Positions 27,101 to 38,563 are shown, counted from the stretch's first letter. The stretch is 64,000 nt of DNA from Pithys albifrons albifrons (GCF_047495875.1 NC_092463.1:11542622-11606621); one strand, 5' to 3'. The notes: generated by a model not told the origin, from the letters alone. Translations and numbers: made by a program.

Positions 27101-30100
27101 GCAGAAAGTATCTATTAGAGATCTATCATTCCATTACGAACAGCTGGATTGAATAATGCCAGAGGAATCCCAATGGGTTACCCAGTGCCCCTGGAGAGGC
27201 TCCAGCTGCAGTGGGTGGTGGCCCTGCCCACACAGAGCTCAGGGCTGTGTCCGGTGCTCCAACAGCTGCTCAAAGGGGCCCAAAAGGCACCAGCAGCTGC
27301 TCTGGCTGAAGCCACAGGGGGCGAGAAACGCCTGGGATGTGGATGCTAAAAAATGGATGGCATATCCTGAAAGTGGTGTGAGGAAAGAAAAAACTGTTTC
27401 CAAGAAGGACACAACCGAGGATTATTACTTTACCTTGCAGTACTGTCTCTTTTCCTTAAGCTTCCTAAGGGGATAGATAATGGAAATATTGGGCACTACT
27501 GGCACTAAATGGCACCATTGTCAAACAGCAATTTGCCCAAGTGTGTCAACTTACACTCGTGACAACTGGAGAGCAAGTGGCCCTTGGGTACATGTCCTTC
27601 AAAAGAAAGAACTTCAGATGGTTCCCTTTAGCCAGAAAACTACAATAATACTTCAAACTAGGGCATTAAATTTGATTCTAGAACGTCAAACAAGACAACT
27701 GTGGCTGGCAATCCCCTCAGAGGTGGGTCTAGCCAAGCTTTAATTAGAGTCTGAGACACCTTCAATGTACATTTTAACTATTATCAGTTAACTATTTAAC
27801 TGTTTGCAGACTGTCAGATGTCAAAAGTACAATGCAAACTCCTTGTAATTTAGGCACACAGCACAACATTTCTGTAAATACTCTGACAATGCTGCCCCAC
27901 AAAACTCACCGCAGGCACAGAAGTGTTTGTTACAAGTGACCACTATTCATCTGTGAAACATTGTGACTAAAGTTGTGTCAATCTGCAAAGAATGAGTGCC
28001 ACAATTACTGGTTTCACACCAATTTAAATTCTCCCAACAGAATCCACGTACTTGCAATATTACCGCAAATAAACTTCAATACAAAACAAAAAAACAAATT
28101 ATAACTGCAGAGGAAAAAAAGAAAAAAGCCCAACGAACCACACACACAAAAATCCATTGCCCATAAAAACACTAATTTGGGGGTTTGGCCAGCATAGCCA
28201 AGTCTTCATCCTCGAACATGCCAGCCAAACAGGCAGCCAGAGATAAATGCAGTGTCACCCCAGAGAGAATCCTTCAGAGAACACAGTGCAACAGCTCACT
28301 GCAGTCACACAGCTGAGATACAGGCTTGAAGCACAAGAAAAAGCCCTACAGACTAATAAATACCACTACCTATAACTCAGACTCAGACCCCAGATAAAAA
28401 TCATCTTGCAAGCTCTGTCAAGTGCAGATATTTCATCCTCCTCCACAGCAAGAAACATTTAACAGTGTAATTGTCATTTTAAAGCAGCTTTTTAGTCTTT
28501 CCTCTTACTCAATACAGTCCTAGTTGCTCTATAAAAACCTCAACACAAAATGAAGCACTGAAATCTACCTAAATATTTGCAATTACATTAAATCTTCACT
28601 ATTTCCCTCAGCAGTGTCATTGAAACACCACCAACCCTCCAGAAAAGTCTCCAGGAATATTCTGTAACATGTTTTATCAGTCCCTGGTACAGCCCAGTGA
28701 GGATTAAGGAAGAAAACATCTCTCTACATCACAAAGTGGTGAGTATATCCTTGAATTAAACACCTGAACAAGTTTCCAAGAACCTCTCAAATACCTTCAC
28801 AACTACAGACCAACAAGTACAGCTGATGTAACCACAACACCTTCATGACTAATCCAGTCCCAATAAAGCAACCATTGCCTACAACATAGAGAAGAAAAAA
28901 TATTCAGCAAGAAATGATAGGATATCTTGGAAAAGAAATCTACAACACCCTTTTGAAGGGGGACAAAACAGATTTACAGAGTGTCACATCCAGCACACCC
29001 AAGAAATGTGAATTATGCTAACTCCTTAAGCAGACAGCATCGTTCCAGCTGCAGGGTGGCACTGGATACCCTTGAGAAAAGCTCTGCTCTTTACTGTGGC
29101 ACTTCCATTAGCCAGCCCTGCCTGTCATCTCTTTGGCAATAACAGCGATGTTTGATTCGGGTATAAATAAATATTTACATGCAAAACACATTGTAGTACA
29201 ATTCAACAGTCATAGTAACAAACCTTTCTTTGGTATCAAAGGCCCTGAAAAAGAAATCTGACTGCAAGCTCCAGACAGGGGGGAATAACCACACCAGGTA
29301 AACTTGCCAAAAGCAACCACCAAACTGATTTGTCTCCTGGAAAAAAGTAACTGGACTAGAGAAAAAGACCAGCAGCAAATGCAACACGTGATCTTTAGGT
29401 TCTATGAGAGACTTTAATTAATGGAAGAGAGTACACTTCAAATTTGTGAATGACATCAAGATTAGAAGGATTTTTTGCATTATGCAGCACTGAGTTGGAG
29501 ATAGAAACACTAATACACTTAGTAGAACAACATTCTATGAAATGCAATGTGACATTTATAAACAACAACAAAATCAAAGCAAGGATAAAAATGGAGAAAA
29601 GCAGCAATATGATAAGAAACAATCCAAGTGAGTCATCACTATGAGCTGGATTCAAAAATGTCAACATTATTCAATATGTTAGTGAGAATATTAGAAGACA
29701 GACACAGAAAGCAATAATTCTCCCTTGCTCTGCAGTCCCTGTGCAAGTGCTGTATCAGTTACAGCCCCACAAACACAAACTAACAGAAGCCAACACAGAG
29801 AGCAATCAAACATTTGGAACTCATGATCTGAGAATAATGGTTAAAAGAACTAGATTTATTTACCTTAGGAAAATTGAGAGGACAAATTAAAGTTTTCAAC
29901 TATGTAAATGCCAAAGGCAACACTCAGCTGTTCTCTATGCCCACAGTAAATAACTGCATTCAGTCTGTTTTGATTTCTGGGGGTTTTGACTTGAACAAGA
30001 AGTTTAGTCAGATATTGGAGGCGGAAGAAAGAAAACTAAGCACCAAAAAAAGCTATTTAGGGAGACTGGAATTCTTCTTACCACAAGTTTATGAACTGGT

Positions 30101-33100
30101 TTAAGAACTAAGACATAGCTTTGCTTCCCTCTGCCTCAGAACTACTGTATCTTCCAAGATCCTTACAGATCTCACCACTTTATAGCTCATGTACGCTATT
30201 ACACCACGCAGCTTTATCAGAGGCCTGTCAGAGCTTTGTGATCTCTAAATATAAAATAACAAACTCACATTCCCACCACATCTTGAGAAAGTCTGGTTCT
30301 CTCCACAGATTCCACTTCCAACCCAGGACTGTCTTGCACTGCTCTTCCCAGAGCAACGTATTAAGCACAGTAACAAATGTCACTCATTGTCACTCTGCCA
30401 CTGCAACAAGGGGACAGTTTATAGAGCGAAAGTGACCACCAAGGATGACACTTCTCATGGGACCAGAAATGCTCCTGTATCGTCAGACAGGAGAAAGGTC
30501 ATTTAGAGAACTGCAAAGGAATCATAGAATCGATTGGGTTGGAAAAGACCTCCAAGATCATCGAGTCCAACCCTTGGTCCAACTCCAGTCCATTTACCAG
30601 ATCATGGCACTCAGTGCCACGTCCAATCTGTGTTTAAAAATCTCCAGGGATGGTGAATCCACCACCTCTCTGGGCAGCCCATTCCAATGCCTGATTACTC
30701 TCTCTGCAAAGAATTTTTTTCTGATCTCCAACTTAAATTTCCCCTTGTCCTATTGCTGAGTGCCTGGGAGAAGAGACCAACCCCCACCTGGCTAGAACTT
30801 CCCTTCAGGTAGTTCTAGACAGTGATGAGGTCACCTCTGAGTCTCCTCTTCTCCAGGCTAAACAACCCCAGCTCCCTCAGCCTCTCCCCATAGCGCTTGT
30901 GCTCCAGTCCCTTCACCAGCCTTGTTGCTCTTCTCTGGACTCACTCCAGCACCTCAATATCCTGTCTGAACTGTGTAGGAATCCTACACATCATCAATCT
31001 TTTTACTGATATCCAGGAACTGCTAATATGCCAACTCTCAATAAAAGTACTGAGATATGAGATTATTTTCATCTTAGTACAAACAAAATTTCTAAGCCAC
31101 CTGTTCTACATCAGGTCAAGAAGACAGTCAGCAGACTGTGCCCTCCGTGCCTCACTGAGCTGTGCTCAGCACCTGCATGTGTTTCCACTCCAACACCACT
31201 GCAACAAACTACAGTACTCCATGGTTATTAACAGGCTGCTGCTTCAGGGAACTGCAAGAGAAAAGCACAACTAAAGACAAAATTTGTGAGACAGTTTCAA
31301 TAAGTGAAATGAGTAACGTTAGGAAAGTCTGCCACACGTTACAGACAGCAGGCAGCCAGAACTGAAACACAAGGCAGAAAGTTTTACTGATGTAGTAAGT
31401 TAAACTATACAATTGAATTTCATAAGTTAAACTATACAATTGAATTTCATAACTTGCCAGTACATTATATAAAAGCTAAGACTGTGCACCGGGCACCACC
31501 CCTGTGTGCCTTCTGTATTGCAGGGACAGCAGCAGAACAACTCACCCAGGAACTCTGACAACATACAGAGGGTAACACATCATCACACCCAGCATCACAC
31601 AATGCACCAGCTTCCCAGTAGTAAGAGAAAAGCATCTGATACTTCATGTTGAAAGCAGTCTAGAAAGTCTTGTCTTGTCAATCATTCCTAGGGCCAGGAA
31701 GATGAGATAGTGCTCTCCTTTTCCAGACTATTGAATGAACTAATAAATCATTCTGCAAAGCCCAGCCACAAACCATATTAAAGAACTCCATGACTGTCTG
31801 ATAAGCAAGAGTCAAGCAACAGTTCTCACTCCTGATTTGGGGTTGCAGGAAAAGGCAACCTGTCCAAAGCATTAATGCATCATAATTTGAACAATAAATT
31901 GTGAACTATTGCCTCTATTACTATATATCCTCACTCCATGAAGAAAAAAACATCTAAAATAATAGAAAATACTTCCTTTATCACCTATAACTCTCCAAAT
32001 CAAAATCAAGTCAACAATCCCCCAAGAACAGATCAATCTGAAGCTGACCTAAGGCTGAAGTAGAGGCTTTATTCAGGAGAAGCTTCTCAAGGTAGTGGAT
32101 CCCAGCAGACAGTCCAGGGCACTGAAGGGGGTAGTGCCCCCCCAACCCTTTCCTTGCTCTTACTGTATCTGCTAATATTTAACCCCAAGATGACACAGTT
32201 CAACTCACCAAATCAAGAGAAAATCTGCACAGAAAGTCCTTTTCTGCTGGCTTAGCAAGCTGAACTAGCTCACCAGAGGCTGGACACTGCCAGAGACAAG
32301 GGGATAGGGGCACACTGCCAGGAAGATCTTACCCTGCAAGACCATGGGTTATAGCTCTTGGTAGATCAGTTGAGTTCATGAAAATATACCCTTGTGTTTA
32401 ACCAGGGATCACTGCATACATCTAACCTCAAAGCCAAAGTTAAGGGGAACAGAAAGGGAGAACCCACCGACCCTGACTGCAGTTGAGAACAATTAGATAC
32501 TTCGATCATTCTATTACAGTTAAACTTTTCCTTACTAAACTGTATGTTTCCTTTTTCAGTGGATCCAAATCAGAAAACAGCAGTTTTCTGGAAGCCTTCA
32601 CCGCTTCATGAACACAGAGAAAGCTGCAGGAGTTTCACCATAAAAACAACGATGCACTGGCTCGTAATCGATGGACCTCCCATGACACAGAGAACATGAA
32701 ACATGTAAATTTCATGGCAACAGTAAAATTTAGTAGCAACATGGAAACATGAAACAGGAAACTTCAGCTGCCCTTTTAAAGAGGCGAAGAACAAAGCTGG
32801 GAGAAAATACCTTCTTGCTTCAAAAAGTCTCCAAAGACAGCTCAAAATACTGTCCAAAACTCTTCTCATCTCTCTACCAAACTATTACCACTGTCTATCT
32901 GTACTTCAACCTCCACATCCCTCTCCTGGATGGAACTTCTCCACCAAGTGTCTTGGAAGAAGGATCAAAGTTACAGAAACATCCCTGGAAACATTTTTGT
33001 TGTACAGGTTAAATATCCTAAACAGAACACACGTATCAGCAGTTCACTTAAAAAGGTGACTTATGAACTGGTTGTAGCAGATGCAATGCATTCAGGATTC

Positions 33101-36036
33101 AAGAGAAACTAAAATAAGATTAGCATCATTGATGTCAAGAAATATCCTTTCAAGTGGTATATTTGACTCAATATTACATTATTTATTTTTAAGTGCCATT
33201 CATGGCTTAAGTGTTACTTTCCCCTGATGTGTGTTGATCTGCAATGGATTAATGATGCAAGAATTACCTCAGTGTTTAACAGACATGGTTACTTAAAACA
33301 AAATCCTGGTGGTTCTTCCACTAATTTTAGGGAAAATGCACCATTTTATCATCAGGAAATCAGCAGATGTTAAAAAAAGAAGACAATCATAGCCAGCTAA
33401 TACATTCACACAGAAGAGTTTCACCAAATTCAACTCAATACTCTAAATATGAATTAGCCAGAATGAAAATTATAGTCTTAAAGTAATCAGGTAAATTTTA
33501 AAGAGATACTTAAATAATTGTGAGCTAACAGCTAAAATTGGCATTATCAGCCTCTCTGTTACTCGAGGATCACAAATAGGTTGGTCTGGAACAGACCAGG
33601 TCCCTCTCCCCCTCCTGTCCCCACACACAGGAGGGCAGGCAGAGTGGGACAGCCTGCCCAGTTTAAGGCAGAATTCCATCTGTCCATTTGGGCAACCACA
33701 GCTCTGTCCCCCCTGTGACAGACACAGGAGAGAACTTTTGCTTCTGAAAAGCTCAATGATTAGTTGACAGGCTGTCAGCCTGTTCCCATGTCAACTTTGT
33801 ACACAGACATAACAATTACTTCCAAGTGAATAGTTTCAAAATAAATTCCAAGGCAGAAGGTATTTCAGATTTAAAACAGAGCATCTTCCCCACTCTCATT
33901 TAAAACATTCTCCTTGAGCATGAATCATTCTATTTCAGCTTTTTCTCTAGGCTGACTTTACTAATGTATTATATATATAGTACACACAGTGTTATTTTAA
34001 ATTGTTAACACTAAAAGGTCATTGACATGAATTCTGATCTAACAGTGCCCATGTTTGACTCTGTGCACTGAAAAAAGCATTTCACCCACTAACACAGACA
34101 CAAACGCCTCAGAGTTCACAAGCTCACAAACTTACATGTCTCAGTTACTCTGTATCACACCAGTAACTTCAAGCATCAAAAAAATATTCAAATACTCAGC
34201 TCAAAGCAATTTCAGTAATTTGAAATAATTATTCCACTCTATTTTCAATGAAGTTCCAGGCTTTAGATTTTTATTTTTCAGATGTGTGGCAAGAGATGAC
34301 TAAGAGGACTTGCAAGAATCACATGTACCATTACTAAACTGCATAAAGGTCTGCTCTGTGAGTTAAGGGAGAGAACTCTGCAGTTACTCTGCATGTTAAA
34401 AACAAAGGTAGGATATCAGAACACAAACATGCCAATAATTTAGGACACAGATTTTCAGACACTTTAATCCCCACAATATCTTGCAAAGGTAGAAACTGCT
34501 TGTAAACAGCAAATAGTTTCACACGAAATGCTCCTTGTGTGCTTAAAGAAACTACTGTCCACACGTTATCTGAAACACAACTAGACTACTAAAAGTCATT
34601 AAAGGGTGAAACTAAAATACACACATACACTTTTCTATGTAGCTATACAGGACATATCAGATCTGTCAGGTCACAGCCAACAAATAATCATGTAGACTTT
34701 ATTTCCCTGTTGGTGGCATTTCATACAGAAGGAGTGCTGAGGCAGGAGCTCAGGACACAGCAGATCCAGGCCTAATTCCCTGCTCATCCACGAGCTTCCT
34801 GCACAGCCCCGTGCACGTCTCTCCAGTTCCCTGTGCCCTCATCCCACTTTGAACGGCGGGCAAAGAGCAAGAACATTTCAAGGTATTCCTGTCAGGGCAG
34901 CTGAAGCCCAAGCACACAAAATAACAACCACACACTTTTGAAACAGAACAGAAATCTGACAATCATCATATCTGTGTTTGTATTGGGAGTGACACACATT
35001 CACTTGGCACAACAAATCCCAAATTGTTCTCTGAATCCCGTAAAATCGGGGACATTAAGAAACAATAATTGTTGTTATGAACAACAACATAAATATGGTG
35101 ACCTGAGAGATCAAATGCATGCACTGTCCTGCATCCAACAACAACACATAAGGAGTCTCTCTCTCTAGTGCATCAATGGTTCTTTCCTGCAAAAGCAACT
35201 TTCTCTCTGTTAATTATGTGGTATTTAAGACTCGGCTCACTGCACCGCTCCCATTTAGAAACAATACTAAAACCAGCCCACAGTTCTAAGTCACAATAAA
35301 GGCCTAACATTGCAGCGAACGCTTGAGCCACGCAACCAAGGCTGGAGGGATCCTGGAAGCAGGGATTTGACACCACCATAATCACAACAGGCATTAGTGT
35401 GTCCAGCAAATTCTGACCTGAAGCGGCAGGTGAAGGAGGCCCAGCGAGGGAAAGCCAACCCTCATTCCCGCACGATCCTCAGCGACCGCATCCCCGCGCA
35501 GGCCGAGCACACACCGGTCCCGGCGGCGGCCCCGCATCGGAGCGGCCCCCGCGCCGGCCCCGCGCTCGGCCCAGGAGGGCGCTGCCCCTGCCCAGCGGAG
35601 CTGCTGCCCCTGCCCCTGCCCAACGGAACTGCTGCCCCGGCCCTTGCCCAGCGGAGTCGCTGCCCCTGCCCCTGCCCTGTCCCTGCCCGGCGGCGTCGGG
35701 GCCCGGTGCGGGCCCGAGGGGAGCGGACCCCGCTCAGGGTCGGCCCGGCTGCCGCCCCCCGCCCCCCCGGCGCGGCTGCCCCGGTACCTTGCGGACCCCC
35801 TTGTAGATGTAGAAGTAGAGCTCCCGGCCCACATTGAAGCAGAGCCGATCCCCGTTGCCGCTCTGGTCGTTGACGTTGACGAAGGAGACGCGGACGGGGT
35901 TGGAGCCCTGCGAGTTGAAGGGCACTCGGTTGGGCCGGCTGTACTCCGAGTGGCTCAGCAGCTTGTACAGCCCCTCCCGGGTGGTGAACTGGGTCTTAAT
36001 CTCGTTCATCTCCTTCCCTCCTCCCTCCGCCGCCAT
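1886..36036 (-). CDS. WDR20: WDR20, WD40-repeat protein, complete coding region in three exons
   Basis: Coding exons are 35788-36036, 7651-7833 and 1886-3181, joined on the minus strand (83 + 61 + 431 codons = 575 residues). Both junctions are phase 0 with GT/AG ends. The protein matches WDR20 as I recall it almost throughout; the human form is about 569 residues. WD repeats are visible, for example [17 protein letters not shown] (about residues 273-289) and the [13 protein letters not shown] strand (about 370-382). Residues about 395-525 form a Ser/Pro/Gly/Lys-rich, probably disordered insert before the last propeller strands ([23 protein letters not shown]). Family knowledge: WDR20 binds and activates the USP12 and USP46 deubiquitinases together with WDR48/UAF1 and helps set their location in the cell. 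A GSGGTNP-type stretch near 411-417 appears to be an insertion relative to the human protein. The C-terminal VVSFNP is read through a splice donor, so longer isoforms are possible. Confidence 0.96.
3182..7650 (-). other. WDR20 intron 2 (about 4.5 kb)
   Basis: Bounded by GTAAGT at 7650 and CACAG at 3182. AT-rich, no exon-like ORF and no clear repeat family seen. A fragment around 4500-4525 (CTCTATGATTCTGTTG) faintly resembles a CR1 3' end but is too short to call. Confidence 0.85.
7651..7833 (-). CDS. WDR20: WDR20 coding exon 2
   Basis: Sixty-one codons, residues 84-144, from [15 protein letters not shown] to [10 protein letters not shown]. The acceptor is TTTGCAG|GCTGCG and the donor is GAA|GTAAGT (GT at 7650-7649). 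It contains early propeller strands ([16 protein letters not shown]). Exact multiple of three, phase 0 at both ends. Confidence 0.96.
7834..16841 (-). other. WDR20 intron 1, proximal part: no gene seen
   Basis: AT-rich intronic DNA. Several ORFs of 60-160 codons occur here on both strands, but none has family-like composition, splice-bounded structure or recognisable domains. Slightly more GC-rich patches at about 9.55-9.72, 10.6-11.0 and 12.2-12.5 kb may be old repeats that I cannot name. Confidence 0.7.
16842..17059 (-). mobile_element. CR1 LINE 3' fragment, 5'-truncated
   Basis: Read on the plus strand it begins AATCATAGAATCGACTGGG, the reverse complement of the CR1 3' terminal repeat and the start of the 3' UTR. 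The rest of the typical CR1 3' region follows (CTTGGTCCAACTCCAG, CCAGGGATGGGGAATCC, CATTCCAATGCCTGATTA). The element therefore lies on the minus strand, the same strand as WDR20. The fragment stops around AACTTAAAT, where the related copy at 30.5 kb continues. Confidence 0.85.
17060..24569 (-). other. WDR20 intron 1, middle part: no gene seen
   Basis: AT-rich. At 17880-18010 there is a low-complexity TA/TG patch in which the phrase ATGAATATAGATAAA occurs twice. No exon, tRNA or repeat family recognised with confidence. Confidence 0.65.
24570..25305. mobile_element. Degenerate LTR-type endogenous retrovirus repeat
   Basis: A GC-richer island in AT-rich intron. Recurrent phrases about CCATGGGCTGCAGGG, a GAGCACCTCCTGCTCCTGCC run, then AAATATGTTATCACAGAGGCG, GATGGGCTCGGCCTCATCC and GGGAAGCTTCTGGCAGCTTC match, from memory, a dispersed avian LTR-class sequence often mistranslated as short hypothetical proteins. 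No retroviral coding gene is visible. Several overlapping ORFs up to about 205 codons are by-products of the repeat. The family name and exact ends are not assigned. Confidence 0.6.
25306..30519 (-). other. WDR20 intron 1, continued: no gene seen
   Basis: AT-rich. The patch at 27145-27345 is notably GC-rich (AGGCTCCAGCTGCAGTGGG and following) and may be a repeat fragment of unknown type. Nothing else exon-like. Confidence 0.65.
30520..30976 (-). mobile_element. CR1 LINE 3' fragment, longer copy
   Basis: Same family and orientation as the copy at 16.8 kb, starting AATCATAGAATCGATTGGG and running on into earlier CR1 sequence: CCCCTTGTCCTATTGCTGAG, GAGTCTCCTCTTCTCCAGGC, AACAACCCCAGCTCCCTCAG, CTCCAGTCCCTTCACCAG. 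It ends around CACCTCAATATCCTGTC. Minus-strand element. It covers the CR1 3' UTR and probably the end of ORF2 in decayed form. Confidence 0.9.
30977..35787 (-). other. WDR20 intron 1, distal part next to exon 1: no gene seen
   Basis: AT-rich up to about 35.4 kb, then sharply GC-rich into exon 1 (CpG island shore). The GC-rich 35.4-35.78 kb part is full of CCCCTGCCC-type low-complexity sequence that opens long ORFs on both strands. I read these as compositional artefacts. Confidence 0.7.
31397..31450. repeat. Perfect 27-bp tandem duplication
   Basis: Two adjacent identical 27-bp units, 31397-31423 and 31424-31450, each beginning AAGTTAAACTATAC and ending GAATTTCAT. No mismatch between the units, so the duplication is recent or length-polymorphic. 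Confidence 0.95.
35788..36036 (-). CDS. WDR20: WDR20 coding exon 1
   Basis: Residues 1-83, starting [15 protein letters not shown] and ending YIYKGVRK. The donor is AAG|GTACC, with GT at 35787-35786. The ATG at 36036-36034 is chosen because it lies in a CAAGATGGCGGC context and gives the family N-terminus. A second in-frame Met (residue 10) is a less likely start. The exon is GC-rich and part of the promoter CpG island. Confidence 0.96.
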
Positions 36037-36040
36037 CTTG
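36029..36040 (-). promoter_or_regulatory. TISU / YY1 motif containing the WDR20 start codon
   Basis: On the minus strand the sequence is CAAGATGGCGGC, an exact match to the TISU consensus SAASATGGCGGC and to the YY1 core. The ATG inside it is the WDR20 start codon. Known behaviour of the motif: it directs initiation from very short 5' UTRs and binds YY1 at the promoter. Confidence 0.8.
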
Positions 36041-36320
36041 GAAAGGAGCGCTCATCCTGCCCCAGTGCCCGGATGTACCCACACTGCGCAGCCGCCGGCG
36101 CGCGCGCGGCCCCTGCGCGCGGGGGCGGTGCGAGGGGGCGGGGCCGGAGGGGCCTGTTTACCGCGAGACTGCGCGCGCGCCGCGCCCGCGCGCCCGGGGG
36201 CGGGGCCTGGGCGGTGGGGGCGGGGCCTGGGCGGTGGGGGCGGGGTCTGGGCGGCGGGGGCGGGGTCTGAGCCGAGGGGGTGGAGCCTGAGCCGAGGGGG
36301 CGGGGCTGGAGGGACCGCAG
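36037..36320 (-). promoter_or_regulatory. WDR20: WDR20 CpG-island promoter
   Basis: Very CpG-rich, no TATA box. NRF1-like ACTGCGCAGCC (about 36083-36093) and TGCGCGCGG-type runs lie close to the start codon, followed by repeated GC boxes. Typical of a TATA-less housekeeping promoter. The transcription start is not placed precisely; a short leader is expected from the TISU motif. Confidence 0.7.
36196..36310. repeat. 20-bp tandem array of GC boxes
   Basis: Nearly six units of 20 bp at 36196, 36216, 36236, 36256, 36276 and 36296, with a consensus of about GGGGGCGGGGYCTGGGCGGT. The first two units are identical. Five of the six carry an SP1/KLF-type GGGGCGGGG box, and the G-runs could form a G-quadruplex on the plus strand. 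Confidence 0.95.
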
Positions 36321-36359
36321 CGGGACACGGGGGGGTGACATCCCTGCTCGGGCAGCGAC

Positions 36360-36800
36360 ACCCCAGAGCACCTGGCATGGGATTGCGTACAGACGGTTCT
36401 TGGGTATCTCCAGTGAGGGAAACTCCACACCCTCTCTGGCCAGTCTGTCCCAGTGCGCGGTCACTGCACAGTAAAGAAGTTCTTCCTCATGTTCAGGTGG
36501 AACTTCTGTGCATCAGTTTCTGCCTGTTGCTTCTTGTCCTGTTGCTCGGCACCACCGAGCAGAGCCTGGGTCCTCCTGACACGCTCCCTTTAGATACTTA
36601 CACATCGGTAACATCCCCTCTCGGTCTCTTCTCGAGGCTGAACAACCCCAGCTCCCTCAGCGCCTCCTTGTAGGAGAGATGCTCCAGCCCCTCATCACCC
36701 TCCTTGCCCCCTGCTGGACCCACTACAGGAGTTCTATGCCTCTCTTGGCGTGGACACAGCACTCCAGGCACGGCCTCACCAGGGTCACCCAAGGTGGTGG
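36360..36800 (-). mobile_element. CR1 LINE fragment directly upstream of the WDR20 promoter
   Basis: CR1-like phrases in the minus-element orientation: GTATCTCCAGTGAGGG, ACACCCTCTCTGGCC, AAAGAAGTTCTTCCTCATG, CTCGAGGCTGAACAACCCC, GAGAGATGCTCCAGCCCCTC, CAGCACTCCAGGCACGGCC. More diverged than the two intronic copies and with higher CpG. The 3' terminal octamer repeat is not seen, so the right-hand limit and the left edge are approximate. Confidence 0.8.
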
Positions 36801-38456
36801 CACCACAGGGCAGCTGCGGAGGGGAACAGGGAGAGTGGGACTGGCTCCAGCTGGCAAGTGTGAGCAGGGCTTTGCAGGCCCACAGGGCTCTGCTGGCTCA
36901 GGATGGGGTGAGGTGGTCCCTGGCAGGGCCAGAGGTGCCAGTCGGAGCTGGCAGGTGTCTGTGTGTGTGTCTGTGCTGTTGCAGTGCTCTTTGGGGGGCA
37001 GTGGCTCCCAGGTGAGAGCCCTGATGGAGATGGTACCTCCATCCCTCCACCTCTGCACCAGCCTCCAACCTGCTGCAGGCACAGCCAGGCCTGGGAGTTG
37101 GCCTGAAGTGTTAACCTGAAAAACTGGTTGTCAGATAGCTCACCTCATTGTTCTGATCATCCTGCAAACCAGGAGCCAGTTGTGTTGAGTGGTGAACCAG
37201 ATCAATGTCAGATGGGCTGGCACAGGTCTGGAAAGGATTGTATTCACTGGGCAGGGAGGCAGGATTGTTTCTTCTACAGCAGTTTCAGCTGAAAGAGTTT
37301 GTCTGACTGCAGCCTTATGATTGACTCAAACTGATGTAAGACTGATCCAGCTGTGAAACAGGGCTTTGACCTGCCCTCTGTCTTCAGGCAGGTATTTCTA
37401 TTACCTCCATTGCATCAGTTCTAGTAATCATGCAACCAAAGCGTGAGTCAGATCCACTGGAAAACTAACACACACAAAGAAATTATGGGTTCTCAGGGAA
37501 GCAAAGTGTTGATCAGCAACCAGGCTGATCCAACGCATCACAGAATTGCTACAGCCAAAATAAGGAAGGAGTGGGAATGTGCAACTAGGGGAAGATAAGC
37601 AGCACGGAGTTAGATCATCTTATATTAACAATTTAAAAAAATACTTTTAAGGTAGAGTTTCCTGCTGTAGCTGTGTTGCTGTAATGTGGCTGCTCCTGAA
37701 GGCACTGCCCTGCTTTCTTCTTTCTGGACTGTGACTATCTGCTGCTCCAGCAGCAGCAGCTCCCCTGAACACATGATGAGCCATTTCTGAAAGATAAATG
37801 GATGGAGAATGAAACTTCCTGCAAATGTGAAATGAGTAGGGTTAAATGAAAAACAGTGACTGTAAGGGAGGGGGCAGGAATGCACAGCAGAGCCAGAGGG
37901 AAGCAGGACCTCCCTTTCTTTCCACTAGGTCAGCTCAACAGAAGAAGTCCACTCAGACTCCAGGAGGTTAAAGGGATTGAGTTCCAAGTCAATTTAGTTC
38001 AAAGAGATTTTGTTTGCAGATAAATACTGTCTTACTGCTGACCATCAAAATATTAGTACAAGGTAGGTCATAAGAGACATGAAACAGCCAAAGCTCTCCA
38101 GAGCAGAGTATATCTGAAGTGAATATCTGAACAAGTACAGATAATTAGACTTCCAAAAGGCCAGGTCTTGAAGATTTGTTTGAAATTCTTAAGATAAAGC
38201 CAATCAATAATGACCAACAGACCTTGTTACCTTATCAGCCGGCCCTGCCAGATGGTATTGATGACTTCCTAAAAGCACATAAAGTAAGTGAGCAGACTTG
38301 AAATGATTTTAAAAATCTCAAGAATGGTTGTTTCATACAGAAATTTCGTGAATGGATTTCTAGAGAGAAGGTCAGAATATTTTCAGTCAGCAAAGAAGCG
38401 CAAGAAGTAAAAGAATCTCTAAATAATATTCAAAACAGACAAGGATCTAACAACAG

Positions 38457-38511
38457 GATAATAATGATAATGATAATAATGATAATGATGATAATAATGA
38501 TAATGATGATG

Positions 38512-38562
<51 letters not shown>
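38457..38562. repeat. ATA/ATG trinucleotide microsatellite
   Basis: About 105 bp. The left half is an interrupted mixture of ATA and ATG triplets (GATAATAATGATAATG). The right half, from about 38510, is an almost pure (ATA)n run of roughly 17 units. The pure half is likely to vary in length between individuals. Confidence 0.95.

Positions 38563-38563
<1 letters not shown>

Noticed and set aside
35394..36673. Long ORFs on both strands around the WDR20 promoter
   Set aside because: Pro/Arg/Gly-rich translations of CpG-island and GC-box repeats, apart from the true exon 1 at 35788-36036.
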